A stretch of DNA of 64,000 nucleotides from Caldisericales bacterium (GTDB lineage: Bacteria > Caldisericota > Caldisericia > JAAYUI01): contig JAKIZT010000009.1 of NCBI GenBank assembly GCA_022707885.1, positions 1 to 64,000 of the forward strand, written 5' to 3'. The notes below the pieces were generated by a model that was not told the origin of the DNA, did not search any database, and saw nothing but the letters and a program-made list of their open reading frames with translations. Below, piece after piece: positions 53,344-63,165 of this stretch. Within the stretch, counting starts at the first letter, position 1. Each line of letters starts with the position of its first letter. A program made the translations under genes and the position numbers.

Positions 53344-53916
53344 ATGCCCCAAAATTCCCTTTTCAAGGCATTAATTTTCTATACACTCTGGCTTATGTTT
53401 TGTTTCGTGATTTCATCGTGGCAAAGATTCCTGGGCGCCACATTCAACTCCCCTGTGGATACCATGAAGGGCAGCCTGGTATTGTTGTGCAAGCTCTCTG
53501 ACAGCAATCTTTCGGAGGGCACAGGGCGACTCCTCCAGGAAGCAGATCCGGCACACAAAAAAACCAATCCCTATAAAACCACGGTGACTGGCAAGATTGA
53601 AAAATCAGTTCTTCTGGACGAGCTTTTCATCACCACCATAGATTGTGGTTTTCCAGTCAACGCTGTAATAAAACTCCCATGCGGAAAACCCGTAATACCC
53701 TATTCCAATGGCGATATTATCGAGGTCAGAGGAGAACTCCAGTTCCATCCAAACAGGGAGCTTCCGGATTTTGAAGCAACCGAGGTGATGCTGAAGGACT
53801 GCTCCCTGATAGTTGACACTGAAGTTTGGGATGAAATATGGTATTGTGAGGGTGTTGCTTTACTGCCAGAAAGTGATATGAATATGGCAAAAGCAACCGG
53901 AAGGGAACAGCAGTAA
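53344..53916 (+). CDS. Membrane-anchored protein with OB-like domain
   Basis: The ATG at 53344 is 12 bp from the divergent priA start, so the promoter must lie inside priA. The 190-residue product has an N-terminal membrane helix (ALIFYTLWLMFCFVISSW) and a beta-rich part with YKTTVTGKIEKSVLLDELFI, VIKLPCGKPVIPYSNGDIIE and VRGELQFHP, the rhythm of an OB fold. The function is unknown. Its stop overlaps the prenyl synthase start (TAATG), so it is in the isoprenoid operon. Confidence 0.7.
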   Translation: MPQNSLFKALIFYTLWLMFCFVISSWQRFLGATFNSPVDTMKGSLVLLCKLSDSNLSEGTGRLLQEADPAHKKTNPYKTTVTGKIEKSVLLDELFITTIDCGFPVNAVIKLPCGKPVIPYSNGDIIEVRGELQFHPNRELPDFEATEVMLKDCSLIVDTEVWDEIWYCEGVALLPESDMNMAKATGREQQ

Positions 53917-54950
53917 TGCCCACAAGCCTGAGCACCATACTTAGGCCATACATCAAAAAGACAAACGAAGACCTTGCACAGCTCCTATCTTCAAAGAAAC
54001 CTGAAAAACTTTTCCAATACGTAGCTTACCAGCTAGGTCTTGTAAACGACAAGTTCGAACCATTAAAAGAACCGAAGGGTGGGAAAAGGCTCAGGGCCTC
54101 AATCCCTTTGATGACGGCAAAATACATTGGCGACGGAGAATTCTCTTCCAGCATCGCGATGGCACTTGAACTGTTTCACAACTTCACCCTGATCATAGAT
54201 GACATACAGGACAACGACGCAACTAGAAGGGGAAGATCAACACTCTGGAAAATCATTGGCATACCACAGGCGCTCAACGCGGCGCTCATTGCTGAGGCGC
54301 TCTCGTTTGAGTGCGCAAGAAATGCTTGTGTACACCTCTCCCCAAGAACAGCCATGAAATGGTATGAATCGTTCCAGGAGATGACCCAGAGGGTCTTTGA
54401 AGGCCAGCACCTTGATATCTTGTATGAAAAACAGGAAGTGGTCTACACAGCACAATACCTCCAGATGGCAAGAGCAAAAACCGCCTGCCTCCTGAGCACA
54501 AGCTTCTCCTGTGGTTTCGCATTGCAGGCAAAGGAAGAATTGAGGAATCTTGCACCGCAGATGAAGCAGGTCGGCGAATCGGCCGGCATGGCTTTCCAGA
54601 TCCAGGACGATATCCTTGGTCTCTGGGGTGATCCAAAAAAGACAGGCAAGTCGGTGGGTTCTGATCTTGTGCGTCACAAAAAAACGCTCCCGATCTCATA
54701 CGCAATGGAAAACGGAAGCAACTCCACCAAAAAACTCATTCAGGAAGCCTACTCAAAAGAAATATCCCAAAAAGACGCAGAATCGCTCCTTTCTTGCCTT
54801 GAGGTGGTTGGTGCCAAGGAATATGCAATGTCACAGGTGAGGGAATACACCTCCAAGGCACTGTCTTTGCTGGCTTCAATACCAACCGACGAGAAGCTGA
54901 AAAAATCCCTTGGCGAACTCATAGAGGGGCTGGTCTACAGGGAATCATGA
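53916..54950 (+). CDS. Trans-isoprenyl diphosphate synthase
   Basis: The protein has 344 residues. The first aspartate-rich motif is IDDIQDND (DDxxD at 95-99) followed by TRRGRSTLW; the second is FQIQDDILGLWGDP (231-238). GGKRLRASIPL is the substrate-binding Lys-Arg region. Chain length cannot be read safely from the residues before DDxxD (FHNFTLI). It condenses IPP with allylic diphosphates to give farnesyl or longer products for undecaprenyl phosphate or quinones. It overlaps ispH by ATGA. Confidence 0.92.
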   Translation: MPTSLSTILRPYIKKTNEDLAQLLSSKKPEKLFQYVAYQLGLVNDKFEPLKEPKGGKRLRASIPLMTAKYIGDGEFSSSIAMALELFHNFTLIIDDIQDNDATRRGRSTLWKIIGIPQALNAALIAEALSFECARNACVHLSPRTAMKWYESFQEMTQRVFEGQHLDILYEKQEVVYTAQYLQMARAKTACLLSTSFSCGFALQAKEELRNLAPQMKQVGESAGMAFQIQDDILGLWGDPKKTGKSVGSDLVRHKKTLPISYAMENGSNSTKKLIQEAYSKEISQKDAESLLSCLEVVGAKEYAMSQVREYTSKALSLLASIPTDEKLKKSLGELIEGLVYRES

Positions 54951-55786
54951 AGGTCGTCCTGCCCGAAGCCTGCCAGGGTTTCTGTTTCGGTGTAAAGAGG
55001 GCCATTGACGAAGTTACGTCCTTCTCGAAGACTGGCGAGGTCCAGGTCCTTGGGCACCTTGTCCATAATCCCCAGGTGGTTGCAAATCTGGAACGTGACG
55101 GCGTCCATACCATTGAATCCCCAAATCAGTCAACTTCAGGCATAATTGCCATAACCGCACATGGCGCCCCAAAAGATGTGTACAACGGGTTTCCAAACAT
55201 CAGGATAATTGACTGCACATGCCCATTTGTCAAAAGGCTGCAGAAAAGAGTGGCAGAGCTCTCCGACGAGGGCTACAAGGTAATCATCGTCGGTGACTCT
55301 CACCATCCGGAGGTCGTCTCAGTTTCCAGCTTTGCAGTTGATCCTATTGTCGTAGGAAACATAGGCCAGGTCATGGAAATTGGCTTTTTCAAAAAAATAG
55401 CCGTACTCTCCCAGACCACACAAGACACCTCGCTGCTCAGGGATGTCGCTTGCGAGCTGACCGGACACACCGATCTTTTACTTTTTGAAAACACCATCTG
55501 TACCTCAACCAGAGAGAGGCAGGCCCAGCTCCTGGAACTTGCCAGCAGATGCAAGGCCGTTGTTGTGGTTGGTGGCAAAGTTTCAGCCAACACAAAGAGG
55601 CTCTACCAGCTTTCAAAACAAAAAGGGGCCCAGACCTTTTGGATTGAGGGCCCCGAAGAGCTTGATGACGAAGTGCTTGCCCAGATAAAAACTGCATCTG
55701 GTGGTGGATGTGTTGGCCTCGTTTCTGGGGCATCCACCCCAACTTCTACCGTGTTACAAGTTTTCTCAATACTCTCCTCATACTGA
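54947..55786 (+). CDS. ispH: 4-hydroxy-3-methylbut-2-enyl diphosphate reductase
   Basis: The protein has 279 residues. Three cluster Cys are present: Cys13 (GFCFGVKRAI), Cys92 (DCTCPFVKR) and Cys185 (NTICTSTRERQ). The active-site His42-type stretch GHLVHNPQVV, the THG-like TAHGAP and SGASTPTSTV are typical. It is the last MEP pathway step, making IPP and DMAPP. The start overlaps the prenyl synthase stop. Its last 41 bases overlap, tail to tail, the end of the giant repeat gene on the other strand. Confidence 0.96.
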   Translation: MKVVLPEACQGFCFGVKRAIDEVTSFSKTGEVQVLGHLVHNPQVVANLERDGVHTIESPNQSTSGIIAITAHGAPKDVYNGFPNIRIIDCTCPFVKRLQKRVAELSDEGYKVIIVGDSHHPEVVSVSSFAVDPIVVGNIGQVMEIGFFKKIAVLSQTTQDTSLLRDVACELTGHTDLLLFENTICTSTRERQAQLLELASRCKAVVVVGGKVSANTKRLYQLSKQKGAQTFWIEGPEELDDEVLAQIKTASGGGCVGLVSGASTPTSTVLQVFSILSSY

Positions 55787-58700
55787 AAAACGGATTGTTG
55801 TCTTCAAGCAAACACTCTTTCATTTCTGCTGTTTTGTCTTTGCTTTGCGTTATATCGCCTGTCACGATGATGTTCTGGTCAAGCTTGTAGTCTTCCAGGT
55901 TGACCCAGTCGGTCTTAACGTAGCAGGTATATTCCTTGAGATCAGTGCCGGTCACCTTGACCAGTTGTTTATTGTGGTCAACCATCGTGATCTTTCCCTT
56001 TATCTGGGTGAATGTGGCCACAACACTTGCGCCGGTAATGCGTCTTGTGTTTGGCGGGTTGACTGTTCCTGAGATCTTTACAAACATTCCTTTTTTGTAT
56101 GATGTAAGCTTGCTCGTATCGGCAAGCGAAATGGTCCACTTCATTTCGGGCTTTTTTATCTCGACAATTGTGAGCTCATTTTTTGCATAGTTGGCCTCGG
56201 AAATAAATCCGATCATTGTGGCAACAGTCACTTCAATTTTGTTCCCAAAACAGATTTTCTTTGACCAGTCTTCTCTGCCACCTTCGACCCTGACCCAGTC
56301 GCCAGGCTTTAGACTGTTGCAATCAAAACCATCCGGAATGGTCACTATCCAGGTGGTGTGCCCGGAGCGGACCTGGATGTTGCCTTTGCCACAATCAGTA
56401 TTCAGGACCTCGCCAATGAAATCCATTGGTATCATTCCGGTTTCATTGCCGAACCCTTCCACCTTCCCAAAATATATCGGGGAGTCCTTGTAAAGCATGT
56501 TCTGGAAACCACTGACCTGCACCATGTCGCCTTTGGAGAATTTGTTTGCAATGCAATCACCAAAGGATGTTTCCATTACAACTTCCCAATAGGCATTTGC
56601 CTTGTCCACAACAACAAGCTTTCCCTCAGAGCAGGAAATGTCGTCGATTGTTCCATAAATCACTTTTGGCCTCATCAGATCCAGTATCTCGGCCTTGTGC
56701 ATAAGGTGGTCCTGGGAGAGATCGAGCACACCCTTTAATGTTATCTCCATGCCATTATCGAGAAGGTCGCAAGGCTGGTCTTCCCTGATGTTGACCTTCC
56801 AGTATTCACCTGTCGAATCCATGAACCTGATGCCAGGGCAGGTTGCAGTGTCAACTTTCCCCTGCAAGATCTTGAATGCGTCCTTGTCGTAGATCTTCTT
56901 CCATGTTGCATCATTGAGAACATATTTTCTGAAGATCGAAACCTTTGCGGTCACTTCGATCGTGTCACCTGAGAAGAGATCGGAACATCTTGATTCCTGG
57001 GATGGAAACACTCTGTACAGCTTGCCATCAGATTCAATTATCATGACATTTGAGGCACAATTGAGGGTGTGGAGCTTTCCTGTTATCTTCAGCTCCTTTA
57101 TCTCCTCGCCTATCACCACGACCTTGCAGTCTTCAAGCTGGTATTGCTGTGAAGGCACCGGGTCGCCAGTTACACTGATCCTGTCTCCAGCCTTGAGCTT
57201 CTCGCACTCTGCGTCCTTTGCGAGGCCTATCGTCCATATCGGCCCCTGCCCACCACCCTGAGCAAATTCCTCTCTAATTTTTATGACCCTGGAGGTGCAA
57301 GAGACCTCGGTTATTATGCCCACAATTGTCTTTGTTGCGCCTGACAGGCCGGACCTGGCAAGTTTTCCGCCCTGCACAGTCCTGCCCCTATCGTGTGAAA
57401 TCACTCCAGAGAATTGCACCCTCTCGCCCTGGGTAAAGCCTTCGCAGACACCAAGGTCTTCGGGGTAAACCTCATAAATTGTTCCATCATCAAGTTTTAT
57501 TTTGAGCCTGTTGTTTTCGCACTCGGTTGAATCAACAATGCCCCAGGACATTATCTGGCTGGTTGGGGCATCACCCCTGACCACAGTCAGCCTCGCAGAG
57601 GCGATTGTCCACCACCTGTTTGAATCAGCAGTTCCAACAACATAAACACTGTCGCCTGCTTTTGTATCAAACGAGCCCTCTACCCTCCATATTCCGCCCT
57701 GCTTTGACTTCACTATCACTTCAGTGTCTGATGCCGTGACTACTTCGCCCTCAAGCTCAACGGCAAACCTCTCGGTATCAATCGGGTTGACTGATTCAGC
57801 AAGGAACGCACCGCCCTCTTCAAATTTGCCAGCCACCGAGAAGCTCTGGGAGAGCCAGGCTGTCCAGGGAGAAACACCTCCTGGAGCTTTGACCTTCAAA
57901 ATCCTTCCCGATGATTCCTGAAGGTAGAAATCACTGCCATCAATGTAAACAATCCTGCCAACCGTCTGATAGACCGGCTGTGAAACCGAATCGATCTGCT
58001 CGACTTTTAGTGTATCAGGCGATGTGGAAAGGAACCTTCCCTTTGCCTTGTAGAGACTGCCAATCGAGAATTTTCCGGTCATCAATTCAGTATCAAACCC
58101 GAGCCTGTATGTTAATCCGTCAAAACCTTGTATGATTCCATATCTTTCTTTGGTGGACCTTGCTATTGCCCAGCCAGTGACCGTCTGTATATTGCATTTT
58201 CCAGTCGATGGTTTGACCTCGGCAACCTTGGTGAGGTTGGGTATGTTGGCAAGCACCCTGCCCAAAACAGAGACGCACTCACCAATGGTGAATGAGCCAC
58301 AGAAACCTGCGTGCGGTAGCCTCAAAGAGTGCATCATAAGAAGGTCGTCCCTGATCAAAAGTTTGTCCATGCCGCAAGAAACGCCAAAAACAGTGCCAAT
58401 GATGGAAGTTTTTGGTTCCTGCCAGCTACCAATGTCTATCCATGTAGCATGGTCTATTGCAGAGAGCCCGTCAGGCGGAACATTGCCAACGCAGAGTACC
58501 CTCTGGCCAGTGGCAGGCAAACCATTGTCCGGTTTTACTTCCCATGTCCTTCCGGTTGAATCTTCCAACTTGAATGCACCATTGCCGGATTCTGCGACTT
58601 TGCCGATGACCGACCACCTAGAGGTCGGAAGAATTGCCTTCTTGAGGTATGCTTTGGCAATGATGCCCTGTTTTGCCTGGAGTTTTCCGCAGCACCTCAC

Positions 58701-61700
58701 AGTCGTGCCAACCTTAATACCAGTGCAAAGATCGGGGCGTTCAAGATAAGCAGTCCATTTCATGCCGTCAATCGACTCGATTTGCGCCTGTTTGGAAGAC
58801 GTATCTAGAAGGACGATCCTGCCCTCTATGGAGATTGGCTCAAAACCACCCTGCTTGCAGTCAATCCTGGCAATTGTCTTGCCAAGGAGTCTGGTTTCTG
58901 TTTCATCCATAAGGATGCCCGAAACGGCAACGCAGTTGCCAAGCGAGAGGCCCGTGAGCATCGAGACAGATTCCACGGTCACCTCATAGACGCCACCCTT
59001 GTCGGAGTAAACATCTATGGTTTTTTCGGTCGAATTGACGCCAACAATGACGCCAGTGAAATTTCTGCCAAGTGTTCCACCAAAACAGTCCGAAACCGTG
59101 AGTGTGGCTTTCTCGACAATCATTGCACCCTTTTTGTAGCGGCCAACTGCGTTTGCACAGTCGCCCACCCTGACGATTTTCAGGGTTTCCGGGTCAGAAG
59201 GCATGACTGCAATGTTCTCTCCACTTGAAACATGAAGCAGCGCAGCACCCTCAACCGGGTCGATTGCGAATATGACACCTGTCACGTTGGCCTGTGCAAT
59301 GCCACCTTCAGACGATTTGTAAAGTTCTGTGGCTATCATGCACCTTGTGCCAAGACCGGTGTCATAGACCTGGACTTTCAGCGAGAGGTAGTCGCCAACA
59401 GCAAAAGTCCTGTCGCCAGGAAAAATCATTACATAACTGTTGCCAAAAACATCCTCAATCGTTCCTGCCCTTGTTTCTTCTCTGTAGCTTATGAGCCTTC
59501 CTGAAACTGGTTTTGTCTGGACACAGCCTATGTCATACGGGGTAAAGGTGGCCTGGAGGACCTTTCTGGATGACACCTGATGTCCCTGGACAATCACAAC
59601 CGAACCGGCAACAGGTGGTTTCTGCCCAACGCACTCAAAACGGTCAAGTGTGGCAAGATCGGTCCCATAGACTGTTTCTTTATCATTGCCAATAACAAAC
59701 ATTGCAAAATGAGCCCTTTTGGTCTGCGGGCAATCAACTTTGTTGATGAGGGTCTTGCCGTCCTTGTGCCTCACAAAAACGCAATCTCCGGGCAAAAATG
59801 TCTTGCAGTCGGCATCTTCTGGCAGATTTATCTCCTGGGTGCCAGATTCTGTTGCAACCTCAATGGTTTTTTTGGCGCAATCAACGAGAGCTACAGATCC
59901 ACTGATGTTCTCAACGCCACCACAGGTGGTTTTTGCAACGATGTCTGCCCTGAATTGTGTTGTACTGTCCGGAAGGTAGTTGCCAAGCGCAATAATGCAG
60001 TCTCCAAGGGAAAAACCTTCCTTCCAGAGGAGCTGGATTTCATTCCCCTCCTTGGTCTGGACCGTGTACGAGTCTTTTACAGACTGTATGATTGTCCCTT
60101 CAAGGACAGATCCAAACTTGGAGCAGGGTATGGTTTTTATGTAATACGTTTTTGATTCGCCAACAATGCAAACCTGCGCACACGAGCCAACGGGAACGTC
60201 CTCGCACTCCTGGGTCTCCGGCATCTGGAGCTGGAGCTCTCCATCCTTGATGGCAAACCTGAATGTGCCGTCCTTGCAGTTTGTGGAAACGATGAGTCCC
60301 TCGACAAGCCTGCCGGTGCAAACCGGCTCCCTGCAATCCTTAAAAGACACTTTCTGGGCAGTTATAACATCACCTTCAAGATTTCCACAAATCTCGAGGC
60401 AAAGGCCCTTTTTAAGCGATGAACAGTCAAATCCCTGTGGCAGTTTGACTGATAGATAGTCTCCCGCAAGAGTCCTTATTTTTGCGGTACCGGCCTGACA
60501 ATCTTTTTCGACAATGGTGCCCTCGTAAGTCTCTCCCTGACAACCCTTCGGGCATTCGGTTTTTTCAAGCGTGCAGGCAAGAAACTCTTTTTCTGTCTGC
60601 ACTCCAAAGAAAGAATAGCACTCGCCAAACTGGATGCTCTCACAATTTGCGAGGTCCGAAAGCACGACCGTGGTCTTGCTTGAAATCTCGTTTACGAGCA
60701 CAGATCTTTTATCGCAGACAACACCAACGACCTCGCCCTTGAGGTATTTTCCGGCATTTGGTGCAGAAACGACCCTCGGGCTTTTTATTGTCGAACCCGA
60801 AACTGCTCCCCAGATATCAAGCCCGTCAGAAAGCTTCAGCTGGGTCTTGAAGTATTTTGGAAGCACAAGTGTAAATGTGTTTCCACCGGGAACAGTAACC
60901 TTGAGCGGGCTCACTGAAGTGACAAAAGCAAGCCTGTAAAATTTTTCGTCCTTTGGTGGCTGGACAATGTTGGCTTCCGAAGCCACAAGCACGTTGCCCT
61001 CTTTTTTTGCAAAAACCTTGAGGCACTCGCCTGGCTGGATGTCTCCACAGGGAACATCCTCCGGCACCTTGAGTGTGAAACTGTTGCCGGAGATGTCCTG
61101 CACTTCAATCTGGCCTCCGGAGCAGGTGCCTTGTGTGAAAAGTACCATCTCCTGACCAACCCTGCACTGGACGACTTCAACGACTGTTGCGTTTATCTGG
61201 GTCTGGTTTGAAGGATCGGGTTTTCCGTCGAACCTGATGCACTGGCCGGCAGAAAGCGAAGCGCAATCAAAACCCTGCGGCAACCTGACTGTTATGGTTG
61301 TGCCAAGAGCATTGACTGAAATGAGGCCGTCCTGGCACCTGACCAGCTGGATCTGGCCTTCGTAGCCCTTGCCAGGGCAAACGGACAGTTTGTAGGAAAC
61401 AATCACACCTTGCACAACACAAGCTCTGATGCAGGAACTGGCAGAAGGTATGGAAAGACCCGGTGACAAACGGAGCGACTGGCCAGAAACCACGATATTT
61501 GAACCATCAATCTTGTCGACTGTTCCGGAGATTTCGTTGCCTTTACAACTACTTGTTGCGCATGAAACCTGGGCATACCTTCCAACAACCACCTTTGAAC
61601 CCGGGAGGTTTTCGTACTGAATGCCAACACAGGAACCATCTTTTATGCCTTCAACCTTGAGGGTGGTTTTGTCAAACGAAACCGAGCCGTTTTTTACAGT

Positions 61701-62477
61701 GCCCTCTGCCCATTTGCCGGAACCGACAGGAAAAGCCAGGACAGCAGTCCTGGTCTTCTGGTACCAGTCTATCTTGCCCCTTCCAAGCGATTCGACCGGA
61801 AAACGGAGAGGAACATAAGTCCTTCCACCTTCAATGAACGGGGCAACCTTGGAATTTTTGGGGTCAATCGGCGTGTCTTTGCCATCAACTTTTGCAACGG
61901 GTTTCCCGACCCACATCTCGATTTTTTTACCAAGGGCCTCTATTGTTACTTTCTTTGTTTTGGCTTCCCAGCCAATTGCTCCAAAAAGCGGTTCTACAAC
62001 ATGTTTGATTACGATATATGTCCTGCCATCCCTGGAGAGTGGCGCTACGGCCATAGTTTTTATGGCGCCATTTTCAGTGTAAGACTTGCTGCCAATGGCA
62101 AAACTGAGCACAACATGGCATGGCTTGGAAAGTGTTGGAGTATTTGGATCAACAGATGCAGTCACTTCCGGAAGCGTGGAGACAACCTGCCCGGAGCTTG
62201 AAAGGGCCTTTACCTCGTAAGTATTTGGCGTGTCAGCCGAAGGTGATTCATCCACCCAGCGGTTTTGGGCAACAGGTTTTGGAAAAAGGTCCTTCTTTGG
62301 GGAAACCCTCGTGATCTGGTAGAATGATGCCCCCGAAACAGCGTCCCAGGAAAGCTCTATGGCACTGCTGGTCGGCTTTATCGATATCCCATCTTTTGCT
62401 GAAATACTGGTTGGTTTTGAAACAGGGAGAGACATGACAAGTATTGATATAATGATGGTGGATATTGTTTTTTTCAT
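55746..62477 (-). CDS. Giant secreted protein of about 28 OB-like repeats with a stalk domain
   Basis: The protein has 2243 residues. A signal peptide (MKKTISTIIISILVMSLPVS) is followed by a fibronectin III-like domain (about 28-108, IELSWDAVSGASFYQITRV) and a copper-amine-oxidase-like stalk (about 120-250, GRTYVPLRFPVESLG). Then come about 28 repeats of 65-80 residues. Each starts with a G-x-I/V strand (EGTIVEKDCQAGTAKIRTLA), has a middle LPQGFDCSSLKKGLCLEICG-type part and ends in a short strand. Cys pairs alternate between repeats, implying disulfides. The shape is like DUF5666 or OB domains. It is in one unit with the HAD gene, 13 bp away. The role is unknown; a long surface fibre is likely. 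Confidence 0.85.
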   Translation of the reverse strand: MKKTISTIIISILVMSLPVSKPTSISAKDGISIKPTSSAIELSWDAVSGASFYQITRVSPKKDLFPKPVAQNRWVDESPSADTPNTYEVKALSSSGQVVSTLPEVTASVDPNTPTLSKPCHVVLSFAIGSKSYTENGAIKTMAVAPLSRDGRTYIVIKHVVEPLFGAIGWEAKTKKVTIEALGKKIEMWVGKPVAKVDGKDTPIDPKNSKVAPFIEGGRTYVPLRFPVESLGRGKIDWYQKTRTAVLAFPVGSGKWAEGTVKNGSVSFDKTTLKVEGIKDGSCVGIQYENLPGSKVVVGRYAQVSCATSSCKGNEISGTVDKIDGSNIVVSGQSLRLSPGLSIPSASSCIRACVVQGVIVSYKLSVCPGKGYEGQIQLVRCQDGLISVNALGTTITVRLPQGFDCASLSAGQCIRFDGKPDPSNQTQINATVVEVVQCRVGQEMVLFTQGTCSGGQIEVQDISGNSFTLKVPEDVPCGDIQPGECLKVFAKKEGNVLVASEANIVQPPKDEKFYRLAFVTSVSPLKVTVPGGNTFTLVLPKYFKTQLKLSDGLDIWGAVSGSTIKSPRVVSAPNAGKYLKGEVVGVVCDKRSVLVNEISSKTTVVLSDLANCESIQFGECYSFFGVQTEKEFLACTLEKTECPKGCQGETYEGTIVEKDCQAGTAKIRTLAGDYLSVKLPQGFDCSSLKKGLCLEICGNLEGDVITAQKVSFKDCREPVCTGRLVEGLIVSTNCKDGTFRFAIKDGELQLQMPETQECEDVPVGSCAQVCIVGESKTYYIKTIPCSKFGSVLEGTIIQSVKDSYTVQTKEGNEIQLLWKEGFSLGDCIIALGNYLPDSTTQFRADIVAKTTCGGVENISGSVALVDCAKKTIEVATESGTQEINLPEDADCKTFLPGDCVFVRHKDGKTLINKVDCPQTKRAHFAMFVIGNDKETVYGTDLATLDRFECVGQKPPVAGSVVIVQGHQVSSRKVLQATFTPYDIGCVQTKPVSGRLISYREETRAGTIEDVFGNSYVMIFPGDRTFAVGDYLSLKVQVYDTGLGTRCMIATELYKSSEGGIAQANVTGVIFAIDPVEGAALLHVSSGENIAVMPSDPETLKIVRVGDCANAVGRYKKGAMIVEKATLTVSDCFGGTLGRNFTGVIVGVNSTEKTIDVYSDKGGVYEVTVESVSMLTGLSLGNCVAVSGILMDETETRLLGKTIARIDCKQGGFEPISIEGRIVLLDTSSKQAQIESIDGMKWTAYLERPDLCTGIKVGTTVRCCGKLQAKQGIIAKAYLKKAILPTSRWSVIGKVAESGNGAFKLEDSTGRTWEVKPDNGLPATGQRVLCVGNVPPDGLSAIDHATWIDIGSWQEPKTSIIGTVFGVSCGMDKLLIRDDLLMMHSLRLPHAGFCGSFTIGECVSVLGRVLANIPNLTKVAEVKPSTGKCNIQTVTGWAIARSTKERYGIIQGFDGLTYRLGFDTELMTGKFSIGSLYKAKGRFLSTSPDTLKVEQIDSVSQPVYQTVGRIVYIDGSDFYLQESSGRILKVKAPGGVSPWTAWLSQSFSVAGKFEEGGAFLAESVNPIDTERFAVELEGEVVTASDTEVIVKSKQGGIWRVEGSFDTKAGDSVYVVGTADSNRWWTIASARLTVVRGDAPTSQIMSWGIVDSTECENNRLKIKLDDGTIYEVYPEDLGVCEGFTQGERVQFSGVISHDRGRTVQGGKLARSGLSGATKTIVGIITEVSCTSRVIKIREEFAQGGGQGPIWTIGLAKDAECEKLKAGDRISVTGDPVPSQQYQLEDCKVVVIGEEIKELKITGKLHTLNCASNVMIIESDGKLYRVFPSQESRCSDLFSGDTIEVTAKVSIFRKYVLNDATWKKIYDKDAFKILQGKVDTATCPGIRFMDSTGEYWKVNIREDQPCDLLDNGMEITLKGVLDLSQDHLMHKAEILDLMRPKVIYGTIDDISCSEGKLVVVDKANAYWEVVMETSFGDCIANKFSKGDMVQVSGFQNMLYKDSPIYFGKVEGFGNETGMIPMDFIGEVLNTDCGKGNIQVRSGHTTWIVTIPDGFDCNSLKPGDWVRVEGGREDWSKKICFGNKIEVTVATMIGFISEANYAKNELTIVEIKKPEMKWTISLADTSKLTSYKKGMFVKISGTVNPPNTRRITGASVVATFTQIKGKITMVDHNKQLVKVTGTDLKEYTCYVKTDWVNLEDYKLDQNIIVTGDITQSKDKTAEMKECLLEDNNPFFSMRRVLRKLVTR

Positions 62478-62490
62478 ATTTGTTCCCCTT

Positions 62491-63102
62491 TTAATGCGTT
62501 ATACCAGGCAGACTGGAAATCAGTTCAAGCCTCTCAAGCCTTGGTTCCCACTCCTCATTGCCAATCAGGCAGGTAGCAAAACCCACTTCTCTGGCACCTC
62601 TGAGATTTAATGTGTAATCATCTACCAGCATTGCTTCACCCGGCATTGTTGATGTCTGCTCAAGAAGATGCCTGTAACTGCTGTGATTTGGTTTTCCTTC
62701 ATAGCCAAAGCTCTCTATGGAGAATACTTTAAGTGGAATGTGGTCAACACCCAATACCTTGAGAATGCTCTCCACATGGAATCTTGGCGCATTTGAGGCA
62801 ATATATATCGGACACGTCAGGGATTCCAAGACATCTCTTAATACGGGGTTTGGGGAAAGATATAATGTGAGGTCAACATCGTGAACATAATCAACGAACT
62901 TTCTAGGATCAATTTTTTCATGGATCATCAATCCTGCAAGCGTAGACCCATATCTTCTCAGATAATCGGCCCTTATCTTGTTTACAACCTCAGCCTCTTC
63001 CCCAAAATGCTCCTTCATGAAAAGCACCATGCGTGACCTAATGTTCTCTTCCAGACTGTTATTCCTATAAAGAGTCTGGTCGCAATCCAGAAACAACTTC
63101 AT
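62491..63102 (-). CDS. HAD-family hydrolase, pyrimidine 5'-nucleotidase-like
   Basis: The protein has 203 residues. HAD motif I is FLDCDQTLY (Asp6, Asp8), motif II IYIASNAP (Ser/Thr position), motif III the Lys in YEGKPN and motif IV MLVDDYTLNL. The layout follows the SDT1/phosphoglycolate subgroup, with the cap domain between motifs I and II. It dephosphorylates a small metabolite, possibly a nucleotide; this is not certain. No strong ribosome binding site precedes the ATG. The giant repeat gene follows in the same direction. Confidence 0.88.
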   Translation of the reverse strand: MKLFLDCDQTLYRNNSLEENIRSRMVLFMKEHFGEEAEVVNKIRADYLRRYGSTLAGLMIHEKIDPRKFVDYVHDVDLTLYLSPNPVLRDVLESLTCPIYIASNAPRFHVESILKVLGVDHIPLKVFSIESFGYEGKPNHSSYRHLLEQTSTMPGEAMLVDDYTLNLRGAREVGFATCLIGNEEWEPRLERLELISSLPGITH

Positions 63103-63131
63103 AATGCAATGCTAAACAAATTTCCCAGCAA

Positions 63132-63160
63132 TTGACAGTAACAAATGATAAGATTATCTT
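63132..63160 (+). promoter_or_regulatory. Promoter of the MEMO-family gene
   Basis: TTGACA (63132-63137), a 17-base spacer and TATCTT (63155-63160) lie just before ATG 63166. That places transcription start at or next to the start codon, with no ribosome binding site. Confidence 0.45.
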
Positions 63161-63165
63161 GTAAT

